A DNA stretch of 64,000 nucleotides from Aplectana chamaeleonis (GCA_029168955.1 JAPDOI010000154.1:310001-374000); one strand, 5' to 3'. Positions 45,066 through 55,893 are shown, counted from the stretch's first letter. Translations and numbers: made by a program. Notes: a model not told the origin generated them from the letters alone.

Positions 45066-46413
45066 TACCTGGTCTGAGGCCATGAAAATAGAATTCATTA
45101 AAGGCCTTCGTGGCGCGTTTAGGGCAGTGGCAAGAGGCGCCACTGTCATGCACACAGTCGAGTGATCGATCCTCGCCCACGCCCAGCCAAGCCTTCTGTC
45201 GCTTCGAAGTCGGTAAATTTGTACGAATTGGTCCCAGACTTGTCTGGGAGGATGAGAACAATGACTTGAACATCGGCTGAACCCCGCAAGTCATTCTACA
45301 GGCCTAATACACATTCAAAAACCTCTACGATTCTGAATCAAGTCAAATGTGTGGCGCACACCAAGAGGGATTGACGTACGCCGAGAGCCTTATCCTTTTA
45401 TCTATTTACTGAAGACCTTAACTAAAAGCTAGTTTGCTAATAATGAAGTTCATTAAAAGGATAGTGAAAAAAGATAAGTTCAAGCAGAGGATGGCCACTT
45501 ACGCACACACAGGAGTTCAACCTCGTTGGCGTAGAATCAGTTTTCACATAAGCACACGTGACGGAAATTTGAGATGGACAGTAGAGTACTGATTCGTCCT
45601 AGTTCTACACTATGAGGTCAAATGTGTGAATAACAAAGAACTTCCTCCTGACTTAATCGCTAAATTCATGTGTATGGGATTCAAATCTGCAGAAAGTTAC
45701 AGGAACAAGATCGAATTCGGGTACCTATTTGTAGTAGTTTCTATGCAGAAAAAATTATTTTTTGGGTCAAAATGGGACTTAACTTATCGATAGACAAATC
45801 GAGTTCAAATCGTATCATCCATGACAAACACTAAGCAAGTATGGACAAACCGGACATCTCATCTAGTCTCCTATTCAAATTTGGAAATTACACCATTCAC
45901 ATCAGACGACGCGGCAAAGTGTAAACAACGCCAGCCAGCAACACAAATCCCGACAGATTATGCGCCTCAAATTTCCAATTTCAGACTGCTACGGCTCAGA
46001 AGAAGAAACACTGCTGGCTTTGTCTTCTGAAGCAGCAACGACAGAAGACTTGCTGATGGATCAGCCAGACAAGGGACGAGCCAGCTAGCCATGCATTAAT
46101 GAGTCCAAGGCGAATTCGTGAACACTATGAATACGTCACTACGGGATGGCTCAATGAATGGCTCCTCCCATAGATGGAAAATAGCACCACACACGATACT
46201 TCTGCGGAAAACTTGGCGCTAAACCTCTGTAAACACGAATCAATGGGGGTCAAGTAGCAATCTTAGAGTGAACTGATAAGCAATCAGATTCATCGCCTCT
46301 TGACGTCAGGAACGCAAAGGCGAGACTTCGGCCCAGAAGATGACCAGTGATACGTGACAGAATCTGTTTCTGAACAGAAAAGCTCTTGACACCCACTCGC
46401 CCAAGTGCCTAAA
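45066..46413. other. Unassigned stretch
   Basis: No inverted arms or recognised domains. A 69-codon frame at 45821-46030 has none. No gene model is supported. Confidence 0.3.
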
Positions 46414-46565
46414 GGCAATGTCCACGATAAATTTCGTCCTTGGTTTTTGGCCGGAAATCGAAAGTTTAGGGTCTCATTGGAGCACTGGGGTCGAAAGAAC
46501 GAACGAAAACGAGCCCGGAACAGCTCCATACGGCTCCGAAGTCCGCTCGCGCCAGCCCTTCCGAT

Positions 46566-46688
46566 CAGGGATGTGCGGTAATTGCCGCTTGCCGTTTGCC
46601 GATGGCCGTTTGCCGGCGGTTTTTGGACGACTTTTGGCGATTGTCGTTTGGCGGTTTTCCTGCCAATTTTCGACAAAAATCGGCAAAA
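46566..46688. repeat. TTTGCCG-type repeat, copy 1
   Basis: It starts CAGGGATGTGCGGTAATTG and repeats TTGCCG and TTTGCCG words, then CGACAAAAATCGGC. The partner at 49070-49179 lies in the opposite orientation. Confidence 0.72.
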
Positions 46689-46843
46689 AGTGAATAATAG
46701 ATAAGAAGCTCCGTAAATGGGCGCGAGGCCCATAGTAGGCAAGCTGCGCTCTAATTTCAAATGATGTCTCAGCTCTAGCATCTTTTGGATAGGACCTTTG
46801 TGTCTTTATAGTAGAAACTTCTAAACAACAGTTTGCGATTTGG

Positions 46844-47262
46844 ATGTCATTATGTCCAGGACCCACTGCGGTACCGACGCTCCCACTTGAAGGGAAAATA
46901 GGCCTGGAGCCTTTCTTGCTCCTACTAGTTCTTCCGGAGCATGCAGCCTTTAAACAGGCAGTAATCGCGATGGAAAAAGTTGCTGAAAAAAACGATAAAA
47001 AGCAGTTTGATGCGGAAACAACCTTAAAATGTGAAGGTTCCGAGCCGAAAACTCGTCAGAATAAGAGTTTTAGACTCTAACGCACAGGTGCACAACTCCG
47101 CCCAAAACCTCCGAGTACCGTGCTACGAACAGCCGAACTTTATCGACGTGCACAGCCAGAAACGAAGCTGAAGATGAACAGTTAAACAGTTCATACGAAA
47201 ATAAGCAGGATAATATATTTCGCTCTCGAGAGAACGAGAAATTCCTAACGGGTCGCATCAAC
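46844..47262 (+). other. Possible decayed coding block
   Basis: The plus-strand frame 46844-47080 contains EHAAFKQAVIAMEKVAEKN. The same frame continues open after its stop to about 47185, and an overlapping frame then reads NEAEDEQLNSSYENKQDN to a stop near 47262. The amino-acid mix looks protein-like, but there is no start, splice or homology evidence. The minus strand is also open. Treat as unproven. Confidence 0.2.
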
Positions 47263-47778
47263 AGTCTTTAGTCACTAATTCAGCCCTTATTTTGAGCCAG
47301 CTAATGACATCGACACTGCAAATCAGTGAAGCCGATCATGTGGAGTAGATAGTCCACCTCCAAAAAGCAAGCAAGGTTGAGGCTGTTGATGCCACCCAAA
47401 TAGGCGTGTATCCCATGGTTTTACTTATAGGATCTACTACTCTGAATTCAGAAAAAGTTTTAGTAAAGAAAAATTGACAACCGTACTTCATCGCTACCAC
47501 TGCCTTTAACCAACTGAGCGGTCGGTCACGTCGAAATTGCTATGTAGTATTCTATTGTCATGCTGGAATGGGCTCACTCGTTTGAAGTAGTACCGAACTC
47601 ATAGTTTTTTGAGGATTGGGCAACCAAAATAGGGCTCAACGGGTGAATGGATTAACACCCTGAAAAATTTTAGGTGGGGGACACAAAGGGTTCAGAAAAA
47701 CACTGTTTGGCTCAAGTGGTATCGGATATCTGGTATAAATGTATTTCGAGTGAGATCGTATGAAAATAATCACTCAAC

Positions 47779-48243
47779 GGCAGTGTCCACGATAGAAACC
47801 GTCTTCGAGTTTACACCGGAAATCGTCAGGACCCGAAAGAGGCTACAATGTCGAAAAACGGCTGAAAAGGGCCCAAATTGCTTCGCGCGGCCCTGAACTT
47901 CTGTGCAGAACGCACTCCATGCCTTCTTCCTTCAACGGCCAAAAACAACTGAAAAAATAGACCCCGAGAAAAAATCAATATTTGAATGAGTGAATTTGTT
48001 TAATCTGTGCATTATGGGAAATAGCTTTGACCAGTCGATCATCGTGTGTTTTGTTGAAATCAATTTTTCTGTGGTTCGCTTTCATCTGTACCCGTTGACA
48101 GGAGTGTGCGGGATTGCATGCTACACTGAAGTTGAAGGCCGTATAGGGCTCAGTTTCAGTCGCTTCCACATTACTGTTGCCATCGGCTCCAAACCTTTAG
48201 AATTCCGCTGCAAACTTGAAACGGTTTTTATTGTGGACGCCAG
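47779..48243. mobile_element. Family H2 element, copy H2c
   Basis: GGCAGTGTCCACGATAGAAACC on the left and GGTTTTTATTGTGGACGCC on the right. Length is 465 bp, typical of the family. It is nested within the larger candidate H2f. Confidence 0.65.
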
Positions 48244-48355
48244 GGTCCAAGCGGGGTTGCGAAATCTCGCAACGGATGGAGAGGAGGGGTCGCGAAAATT
48301 CTTAACCTGAAAATGAAGGTGGACTCTGTTTCAGTGCAAGTGAACTCCTGTTTTC

Positions 48356-48449
48356 GATTATCACAGCGCGGAGCGGTGACTTTTTTGTCGGTAACTCCTT
48401 ATCTCTAATTATATTTCGACGCGGCCCACCGCTCCGCTGGTGATAATAG
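48356..48449. repeat. Small foldback (CGCTCCGC arms)
   Basis: GATTATCACAGCGCGGAGCGGTG pairs with CACCGCTCCGCTGGTGATAAT across a ~45-base loop. Confidence 0.7.
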
Positions 48450-48569
48450 AAATTCATAGGTCACTAAGCATTTACCAGAGCTTATAAAACGGGGAGGGAT
48501 CGCAAAAAATCTGGGCCAAAAATCAAAATTTGGTGACTTCTTCCCATTCCGGCCTGACAGTTTTTTTAA

Positions 48570-49040
48570 TCAAATACAAACTGCCCAGAAATCGCGCTTT
48601 GGGAGTGGAGTCACAAAAGCTTTGGATTTGGGAAATAATGTTGATGGTGGGGGGTCGCTCTGATTTTGGAAATTTATGCAACGCTCCGCTTGATCCTGGT
48701 GGACGCTGCTTTGAAAGTAGGACCACATCAAGCTTTTATTTCCTTGGATAAATTCCAAGTGTCTTTCACTCCCTAACTTGGATTGCACCGTACTCTGAAT
48801 TTTGTGCAGTGAAATCACAAGCAAATAAACGATTACAGTTTTGTGGTAGTACTGGAAAAAATAGCAAGAGGTTCTAAAAATGCGGTGTAGTTCGAAGGGT
48901 ATGAGTTTTACATCAAACTGATCCTGGGCTTCAAAAATTGTGCAAAAGTCTTCTTTCAGGAAGTCCAAAACTATTTTGCACGTAAGCCAAACATTAGTGG
49001 CGATCCCATAGTCAATAGTGCTGGATACATCACTTTTCAA
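48570..49040 (-). CDS. Unidentified 156-codon open frame
   Basis: One of the longest frames not explained by repeat arms. It starts MKSDVSSTIDYGIATNVW and includes KIVLDFLKEDFC and a hydrophobic stretch VIVYLLVISLH. I recognise no domain. It lies inside the possible 3-kb H2 element and on the same strand as the frame that starts in its right terminal repeat (49465 to 49229), so it could be part of an element-encoded protein. A frame this long is also possible by chance in 64 kb, so the call is tentative. Confidence 0.2.
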   Translation of the reverse strand: MKSDVSSTIDYGIATNVWLTCKIVLDFLKEDFCTIFEAQDQFDVKLIPFELHRIFRTSCYFFQYYHKTVIVYLLVISLHKIQSTVQSKLGSERHLEFIQGNKSLMWSYFQSSVHQDQAERCINFQNQSDPPPSTLFPKSKAFVTPLPKRDFWAVCI

Positions 49041-49069
49041 ACATTTGTATCTTTTTCTGTACCAGGTTT

Positions 49070-49179
49070 TTTATTTTGCCGTTTGTCGATTGCCGATTGC
49101 CGTTTGCCGGCCATTTTTGGGCGTTTTTTGTCGATTGTCGTTTGCCGGTTTTCAAAAATCGTTTGCCGCACATCCCTGC
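49070..49179. repeat. TTTGCCG-type repeat, copy 2
   Basis: TTTGCCGTTTGTCGATTGCC words end with TTTGCCGCACATCCCTG, the inverse of the start of copy 1. Confidence 0.72.
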
Positions 49180-49475
49180 TTCCGATCGCGGTCGAGTTTT
49201 CCGTGGAACAGTTTGGTCCACTTCTACATTAGCATGGAGCGCAAGCGCGGCTGAGTTTTAGCATTGGGGCGCATTTTCGCACGCTGTCTACTTCAGGCCC
49301 ATGCCCGCGCAACTCATCCACCGTTGAAATGTGGCTTTCAAGAAGCAGAGCTGCTTTTGGATGTTTCACAGCGTTTTTCATGATTCTTTCTTCAGTGATG
49401 GAACAGTCGGACTTCAAACCTACGTTTTCTGGTGGAAATTGAAAAACAATTTTTATCGTGGACACTGTCTTTAAA

Positions 49476-49951
49476 GGCTTAGTCCAAGCTCAGGGACGAC
49501 ACCTGAGATTTTCACATAATTGCAAAGTTCACCCACTCTTTATAGCTCATGCCAAATGCGAGCTCCCAAATACTTCGAAAAAGCGAAAGATAGGGTGAAG
49601 GCACCCTGGGGCGCCCATACCAGGAAGCCACTTTGGCACGCCCCTTCTACGATTTTTCGAGCTCAACAGCGGCGAGATGAGCGATGGTTTCCGACCAGTA
49701 GCCCCGTTCTTCCCTTCATTCCCAGCCTCTTTCTCTATTCAGGTCGGTTCGCATACGTCGGTTGCAAATTACGGGAGTTACGAGCTTCGGAGAACTCGTC
49801 CACCATGCTTCCGTAGCACAATTTTTTAGGGGCCATTACTTCGTTCTTAGGGGGTCTTGTACGATACCAAAGACATAATTGGAATCAGTGTGAGACCGTT
49901 TTCAAGATAGGAACAAAAACAGAGAAACGATCCTGAGGTTGGACTGTGCCT
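49476..49951. mobile_element. Family H1 element, copy H1b
   Basis: GGCTTAGTCCAAGCTCAGG on the left, CTGAGGTTGGACTGTGCC on the right. The interior block GGAATCAGTGTGAGACCG is shared with the other H1 copies. Its left end lies 4 bp from the right end of H2f. Confidence 0.76.
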
Positions 49952-50213
49952 CTAAAGAATCGCCCAAACAGAAAAAAAAGGATTTCGCCCTCCAAATCTC
50001 AATAGGGTTCTCCCAAAAAGTTGAGGGTCCATCTGACGTTTGCCAGTTACAGATCGCGTACCAATGGACTTGTCTTTTTTCAGGGCTCCTCCTCATCAGC
50101 AGAACCTTGAGCTGCTCCAACTCCGACGGGGTGCTTGAACTCGTCAAACCTTAGGGTCCGTACTAAACCCCTATCAGCCTAGCGAACACTTAGGACGACC
50201 TTCGGTGGCTTCA

Positions 50214-50285
50214 TGTACAGTGGCGTAGGGGTAAATGGTTCAGTTTCCGAGCACCGTCACGATGGTTCGAGTCCCGTTAACGGCG
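50214..50285 (+). other. tRNA-like sequence (SINE head)
   Basis: AGTGGCGTAGGGGTAAATGG resembles box A. GGTTCGAGTCC at 50264-50274 is a perfect box B. Outer stems do not pair. A second box-B-like GGTTCGAACCC lies at about 50400. Confidence 0.45.
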
Positions 50286-50560
50286 AAGTTTTTGCACAGC
50301 ACGCGACACGCTCCCACTTCATCAATGATTGTCAGAGACTGGTTTCAATGTACAGAATGGTGAAGTGGGGAGGACACACGCTGCAACGGAATCAACCAAG
50401 GTTCGAACCCGGTGTGTAAAAATTACGAAGAGGGCGAGTTCCCATCCAACCTAGCGCGTTTGACTGACGCAATTCTATACAGAAGATGACGTGATTTTGT
50501 GTCTCATCCCGAATCTCATCTCGAATCGTAAGTCGCTATTTGCCCAGGTGTGTTCTTGAA

Positions 50561-51033
50561 GGCACAGTCCAAGCTCAGTTGTAATTTTTGATGTAATACT
50601 CCGGCCGCCGTGTATAGCAACCCTACCAAGCGCCAAATATCAATTCGCTCAAATAAGCGAGAAAAAGCGAGGAAAAAGTCGACCACGCCCCCTTCAAAGA
50701 AAACAATGGGTTACGCCCACCTACAAGCTTCCGAACTTAGTAGGGAAGAGAAGGGCGATTGATTAAATTCAAAAACTATGTTCTTCTATTTGTTTTCGAT
50801 TTGGCTTTATTATGTGACCTGCTTCATAACGGTGGCTGCGAATACCGATAAAAAACAGGCTCGAGACAACTCGTCCGCGAACTTCTAGCCCTTCAAATTT
50901 GAAATTTTTGAGGGGCCATAACTCCGTTCATGGTGAGTTCTGAGCGATATCGGAGACACCATTGTGATCAGCGTGAAATTTTGTCCAATATAGATAGAAG
51001 AGCGGAAAATCGATTTCGAGGTTGGACTGTGCC
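50561..51033. mobile_element. Family H1 element, copy H1c
   Basis: GGCACAGTCCAAGCTCAG and CGAGGTTGGACTGTGCC are good inverted ends, with TTGAA and TTTAA as flanks. The interior has GGCCATAACTCCGTTCATGG and GTGATCAGCGTGAAATTTTG, as in the other copies. It is 473 bp and encodes nothing recognisable. Confidence 0.8.
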
Positions 51034-51704
51034 TTTAAATGAAGTCGAGAGTCAAGTTGGGAGTAATAACCCTGAAATAAAGTTTTTTCAAAGTATAAAG
51101 AGCGCCACGAAGTTCCTGGGTGTCAACGATATTCATGAGACAAAGCTGTGTCTTCTGTCTTAACCAGCACAGCAGAACATCGACACGGCCCGATCACGGA
51201 CATTAGGACCGGAATAAGGCGCCAGATTCATTGTGCACAAAGTACATAGAGTACTCGCATCCCACTAAGTCTGACGAGGGACGGAGCTGCGACGGTAGAT
51301 CGTAGCGCGCGACCAAAACCCTGTTGGCCAGTGATGCCGCCAACGCCGCACGGCCAGTTGCAACCATCGCGCCTGGACCATTCACCAGACTAAATTTGAT
51401 AGGCAAACCATATACGCACATCTGAAATCGAAATCTGTGTGTTGACATGGTTTCTCGCACCCCGCCCAAAGTGGTGGCGCAAAATTTTGTCTTTTTTAGC
51501 TGTAATAGCCGGCCTATTGCAGAGCGGGGTCGTCAGCTAATCCTGGCGCCATATCGATTCCAGCAAGTGACGCTTGTGACAAAGTTTTTTTTTCAAATTT
51601 AAAAGAACGAACTGACCACGTCTTACCGATCACTCTGGCCATCAAGATTGCCGGAAATGACCCGAAATCATTATTTTTATTTTCCGGACTGGTCAAATTT
51701 TAAA
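51034..51704. other. Unassigned stretch
   Basis: Frames at 51203-51469 and 51514-51696 on the minus strand have no known domain. No gene is supported. Confidence 0.3.
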
Positions 51705-52045
51705 GGCAGCGCTCACAATAAAAACTATCTTTGAGTTTTCTATGGAAATCGAATGTACAGAGACCCAGTGCAACAAGACTGTCGAAAGAATGGCTAAAAA
51801 CGAGCCATAGATGGCCATATACGGCCCTCAAACTTGGTTGAACTATGCCTGCCCCGCCCACTCACTCAACGGTCAACAAGGAAATGGGCGGGTAGGGCAT
51901 ACATAGCGCATACAAGTCTGAGGATCGTATAGGGGCTATCGATGGCTAGTTTTAAGCCGTTCTTTCAACATTATTCTTGATTGGATACCGGTATATTCGC
52001 TTTCTGGTAAAAATTCGCAGACCGTTTTTATCCCAAACTCTGTCT
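51705..52045. repeat. Family H3/H2e foldback
   Basis: GGCAGCGCTCACAATAAAAAC on the left with a degraded right end TTTTTATCCCAAACTC. The AAAAACGAGCCATAGATGGCC arm pairs with CTATCGATGGCTAGTTTT around a GCCCCGCCCACTC middle. Same structure as 35700-36016. Confidence 0.65.
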
Positions 52046-52699
52046 TCGAGGTGGTCAAGGAGTGCGAGTACAGGTATGTACTTCAAATAAATATTTCCCG
52101 CTGAATCTGCCTGAAAACCTATGCTATGACCTTCAGACCCTGCTTTACACTTACACCCTGCTATACACATATATTTGCCTAATTTGTGCTTCCCTGTGTC
52201 ATTGTGTCTGTTTGAGCGAGAAAAGCTTGACCGGAAAATCATAGAGCAGTCAAATATCCTGCGTTTCACTTAAAATTTTGTGTGCAAGTATAAATTGGTA
52301 AAGTGTCGAGTTTGGAAAAAAAAACGTTGCTGTGAACACTCGATTGGGATCTTGTAAGACAGCTCGAGATCATCCATTTGTTTGAAGTTTTTCGTGTATA
52401 TATACAAGAATGGGCGCACAGATTGGAGGCGGTGACTAAAAGTGGGAGGGGTCGCTCGGAGGGTCGTTTTATAATATTTTGCATTAAACACTTCAACTTT
52501 ACGCATTTTGTTTGAAAAAAAAATCCTAATGAGCAAATACAGAATGGGCGCACACGCAATGGGGCGTGTTTTTTTGAAAGGGTTGTATTGTGTGAAATTG
52601 ATAATTCGATATAGATAATCGATATACCGCAAGGTACGCACAAGAGCGCAGCGAAGCGACGTGGGCGTTCACGCTGGAATATCATATTTGTCATATTGA
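52046..52699. other. Unassigned stretch
   Basis: The two long overlapping minus-strand frames (52266-52760 and 52270-52641) run in different phases and reach into the next repeat. Neither shows a domain. Repeated words AATGGGCGCACA (52408, 52543) are of unknown meaning. Confidence 0.3.
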
Positions 52700-52847
52700 C
52701 TGTCGTTTTCGGGGTCAAACTCCGGTCCGCGATTGCGCATTCGATGCATTGCGGCCGCACGCGTCACGAATCGGACGAGTTTCCAACGATGCACCCGTCG
52801 ATCAGCTGACTAGGTGGCCTTTTAGTGTTTTTCATAACTGTTTTTAG

Positions 52848-53204
52848 TCGGTTCTTTGTTTTTACGTGTACTTTTCTATTTTTTTATGTTATACATACCT
52901 TGCTAGGGGTGATTTTTGGGTTATCCTGGGTGATTTTCCCATTTCAAATGCCCCCTTATCTTCCTCTGAAGCGAACAAAATCTGCGATGGTGAGTATTTA
53001 TTTTCATTTCTCGTTTGTTTTTGAAAATTTAATCTCATTTGCCTTTCTGATTTATTCGGAAGTTTTATTAGAATGTATTTATCGTAACATTCTTCTTGCA
53101 AATTCTTTTTTTCGGCTACCCGAATCGATCGCATCCGGAACAAAACTGCCATTAACTCTAAGAAACTTCGCAAGAGGAAAGTTACCATAGAAACAATCCA
53201 ATGA
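52848..53204 (+). CDS. Possible two-exon gene fragment inside the 1.6-kb element
   Basis: A frame open from 52848, directly after a TTTTTAG acceptor-like site, runs to 52989 and includes ARGDFWVILGDFPISNAPL. At 52990 the donor GTGAGT follows. The next open block, 53116-53204, is in matching phase across that join and reads TRIDRIRNKTAINSKKLRKR before TGA. AATAAA lies 25 bases past the stop (53229-53234). The site at 53113-53115 reads TTTTTTTCGG where an acceptor would need AG, so the gene would be broken by one base change. No homologue is recognised. An alternative unspliced hydrophobic frame (52825-53190) is less convincing. Confidence 0.3.
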
Positions 53205-53260
53205 AGCTTTTAAATGAATGCGAATGAGAATAAATCTTAAAAATTAAACGAGAAATAACA

Positions 53261-53884
53261 TTAACAACATCGTTCGCGCTGGAAATCAATTTTCATTTTT
53301 CTGGCTCAATTTCATGAATGAGTCCGGTAGACCAAATCGGTGAGCTTCGACGCGTCAGAAACGTAGGGTTACTAGGTTGGAAGGGGTTAAAGATGAAGAT
53401 CCGCCACCAGTTCTCACACGCCATCTAGCACTTTTTCGTAGAATGTTGATGCGGCCGTCGAACAACATGAAAAACAGTTACGGCACATACTCCACATTAT
53501 AGTTACGTACACGAACGAAAAAAAATTCTAAAAACTCTCGAAATATTTTTTGAAACTTTTTCCGTTCGTTCAAAATTTCGAATTTTTTTCGAACGAGAAT
53601 TTTTCGATTTTCGTTCATTCGACATTTTTTTCGAAATTGTACAACTATACTACACATGCAGAAAAATATCGAGAATTATAGTGACGGGGCCCCCGAAGGC
53701 CGAAAAAAACGTCAAAAACCATTTTAGCGCTAGACTCAAATTCATATTTGCAACGTGTTCCGATTGACTTTTCTTCACAAATGAAGGTTTTTCATAAGCC
53801 TCTTCGACATTTTCGTTCACTAGAGAGGCCAAGCTACACAAAAACATGAAAAAATAATACACGGTTTTCTGCGCGTACCATGCC
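53261..53884. repeat. Family M element, copy M2
   Basis: It starts near ACATCGTTCGCGCTGG and ends GGTTTTCTGCGCGTACCATGCC, which are degenerate inverted ends. It is colinear with 25091-25440 apart from the 152-bp insertion. The 63853-64000 sequence starts with the better-preserved end GGCATCGTACGCGCTGAAAACC. Confidence 0.72.
53498..53649. mobile_element. 152-bp hAT-like MITE inserted in family M
   Basis: The insertion interrupts family M exactly; the uninterrupted copy M1 reads TCCACATGCAG. The ends are TATAGTTACGTAC and GTACAACTATA. The flanks CTCCACAT (53490-53497) and CTACACAT (53650-53657) match at 7 of 8 bases, an 8-bp duplication as made by hAT elements. The interior is CGAAAATTTTT-type sequence like the TTCGAA tracts elsewhere. 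Confidence 0.75.
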
Positions 53885-54301
53885 TTTAAATATCGTTACT
53901 GTCCCACAGATAGGAGGCCGCGTTTACCAATCGGGCGCGAAATCATTCAATCAATAGCCACCTCCCTTCGTTTTCCCGCTCGCGATTTTTCCCGCCAAGC
54001 AGCGTCGCGGCTACCTCCCATCCAGTGATTGACGTTATATACTCACCATCACGGATTTAATCCGCCTCCGAGGATGTTATGGGAGCATCTAGAAAGGAAA
54101 ACACCCTAGAATCAATATCTAGCACTGTACTACATATGTACAAAAAAGAAAACAATATGTAAAACCAAAGAAAACAAGTAAAAACATCAGCTAATCTGCG
54201 GCTGCGGCGCTGGAAACTAGTCCAATTCGATTCCCGTGCGGCCGCAAAGCGTCGAATACGCAATTGCGGACCGGAATTTGGTCCCGAGAGCGATAGCACA
54301 G

Positions 54302-54842
54302 CGTTTGAAAAAAGAATTCCAATCGTACCCAAGTAAGGACGACGCACATCATTTTTTTCCTTCTGCAGCGCAAATACTTCTGGTTGCAGAATAGAATACA
54401 TTAAATTTCAACGCTGTGGAAGCTTAGCCTTACAGCAAGAATTCATGGCCGATTTCCAGAAAAGAAAACACCAACGACTCTATGTCAAATCAGGGTAACG
54501 CTCCAGAATATCGAATTAAAGAATCCAATTGGAGGACGGAGGAGGATGGAAATCGCTGCGGACAGCTAAAAGACGTTTGACACCGGCCATCAAAAAAAAG
54601 CAGACGACTCAACGAGGCTCCGAAACTTTTTTGTTTGAGAAAAAAAAACCTAACCTTTGCCTTTTCATGCCCCATTGTTGTTCAGAATAGCCCGGAATGA
54701 GTCAAACTCCAGCCCCCTGACAAAGAGTGGACTTTCGCTAAAAAAACTCCACCTAACTCATGTAAAACTCCTCAGATGCTAGTGTGGATGTATTTTCGTA
54801 AATGTAGTATTTTCAAGAGCTGGCCGATCAATCCGCCTCAGT
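54302..54842. other. Unassigned stretch
   Basis: No repeat arms or domain-bearing frames are recognised. Confidence 0.3.
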
Positions 54843-55019
54843 ATGCTAATTATATTTAGGCGAGGAGCGTCTTGCGGCAAGTCGAGTGCGGTGGAATGTC
54901 GCCGCCGAGAGCTGGCACGCCGAGACAAACGGGCGAAATCGGCGGCAATCAAGAAAATTGAGTTGAAATCTATGACTGCAAAAAAGTACAAATCGCTTTC
55001 AAATCCGTCATTCTATTAG
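54843..55019 (+). CDS. Possible small basic protein, 58 codons
   Basis: An ATG at 54843 opens a frame to TAG at 55017-55019. The peptide is rich in Lys and Arg and low in hydrophobic residues (ECRRRELARRDKRAKSAA, then KKYKSLSNPSFY). A TATATTTAG acceptor-like site at 54852-54860 lies near the start, so this could instead be a last exon. No homologue is recognised. The minus strand is also open here, which lowers confidence. Confidence 0.25.
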   Translation: MLIIFRRGASCGKSSAVECRRRELARRDKRAKSAAIKKIELKSMTAKKYKSLSNPSFY

Positions 55020-55893
55020 ATTGTCAAAATTGAGAATTGGTCTTGCACGCATTGATTTTTCCAGTGCTCCACCACGACGAAAACTCGCGACTTTCTAGTA
55101 ACCCTGCTTTCATAAGGGACCTTCCAACATAATTTAATGTGATTCCCGAAAAGGAGAAATCTTAAAAGAAAAGAGCAAGAAAAATCCTAGAAAAAAAATA
55201 CAAAAGAATCCCACATCAAAAACGAATTCAGGATTTTTTTTTGACAACAGGGGTCGAAGGAAAGTTTGAAAGCCATGTCAAAATTCTGCTCACAACTGAA
55301 TTCCAGCTAGAGGCAGCGTACGCGCAAAAAACAAATGTTATCATTTTCTTCAAAATTTTGCGCAGGTATACCTACCGGTTTGCGATATATCGCAGGGGAG
55401 GCCACCCAAAATACTCAAATTCCTTAGAAAAACTCGTTCGAAATTCCCGGAGCATTCAGCTTCCTTTTTTCACGCACATATGTACAATCTTGTCTGAGAC
55501 ACAAATTTCGAAAATTTGAACGGCTGAATTTGTTCAGCCCCCATAACTTTTTAGGTTCTACAATTTCTTCCGTCCTTCTGCTGTCATAAAATCTTCAAAA
55601 ATGAGAAGCTTCCAATACACACGTCTAAACTCGAGGATCTTTCGGATAAAAGAATATAGAATTTCGGATTTCCGCAGCCTGTCGGAGCCTGTCGTGGCGC
55701 TTCTGTTCCTCGTGTTAGATGATCGACCGGGAAAACGCCTTTTCAGAACACGTAGCAGTTTTCGCAAGTCTATAGCATTATAAATAGGCAACATTGAGGT
55801 CTCAAGCTTCGCCAGCTATCTCCACTTGGTTCAAATATTGGATTGAGAAAAAAAGCCCAAATGTTTTTCTGGGTGTTCTGTGGCTTTAAAGGA
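55020..55893. other. Unassigned stretch
   Basis: Frames at 55241-55519 (plus) and 55558-55794 (minus) have no recognised domain. Confidence 0.3.

Larger units (their letters stand above)
46414..49471. mobile_element. Possible 3-kb family H2 element (H2f)
   Basis: GGCAATGTCCACGATAAA on the left and TTATCGTGGACACTGTC on the right are an inverted H2-type pair. Similarity extends about 90 bp inward on each side. If it is one element, it is six times longer than other H2 copies and holds nested repeats: TTTGCCG tracts at 46566-46688 and 49070-49179, H2c at 47779-48243 and a foldback at 48356-48449. It also holds a 156-codon minus-strand frame. Alternatively, the two ends belong to separate broken copies. 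Confidence 0.45.
52700..54301. mobile_element. 1.6-kb element bounded by family-B-type long inverted repeats
   Basis: The left arm 52700-52815 and right arm 54188-54301 are inverted and share a variant found nowhere else here: TCGAAT in place of the usual TCGAGA next to GCGCAAT/ATTGCGG. So the arms belong together and bracket a long interior, unlike the ~280-bp B MITEs. Inside are an exon-like frame (52848-53204), a family M copy (53261-53884) and a hAT-like insertion (53498-53649). This may be a longer relative from which the short B elements derive, invaded by other transposons. Confidence 0.6.

Noticed and set aside
46290..46866. 163- and 130-codon minus-strand frames
   Set aside because: They run through the TTTGCCG repeat and the H2 end in two different phases. 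Length is explained by repeat composition and no domain is visible.
52825..53190. 121-codon hydrophobic plus-strand frame that looks like a membrane protein
   Set aside because: The hydrophobic look comes from T-rich DNA. The phase-matched spliced alternative over the same bases has a donor, a stop and AATAAA, and gives a more protein-like composition, though that too is unproven.
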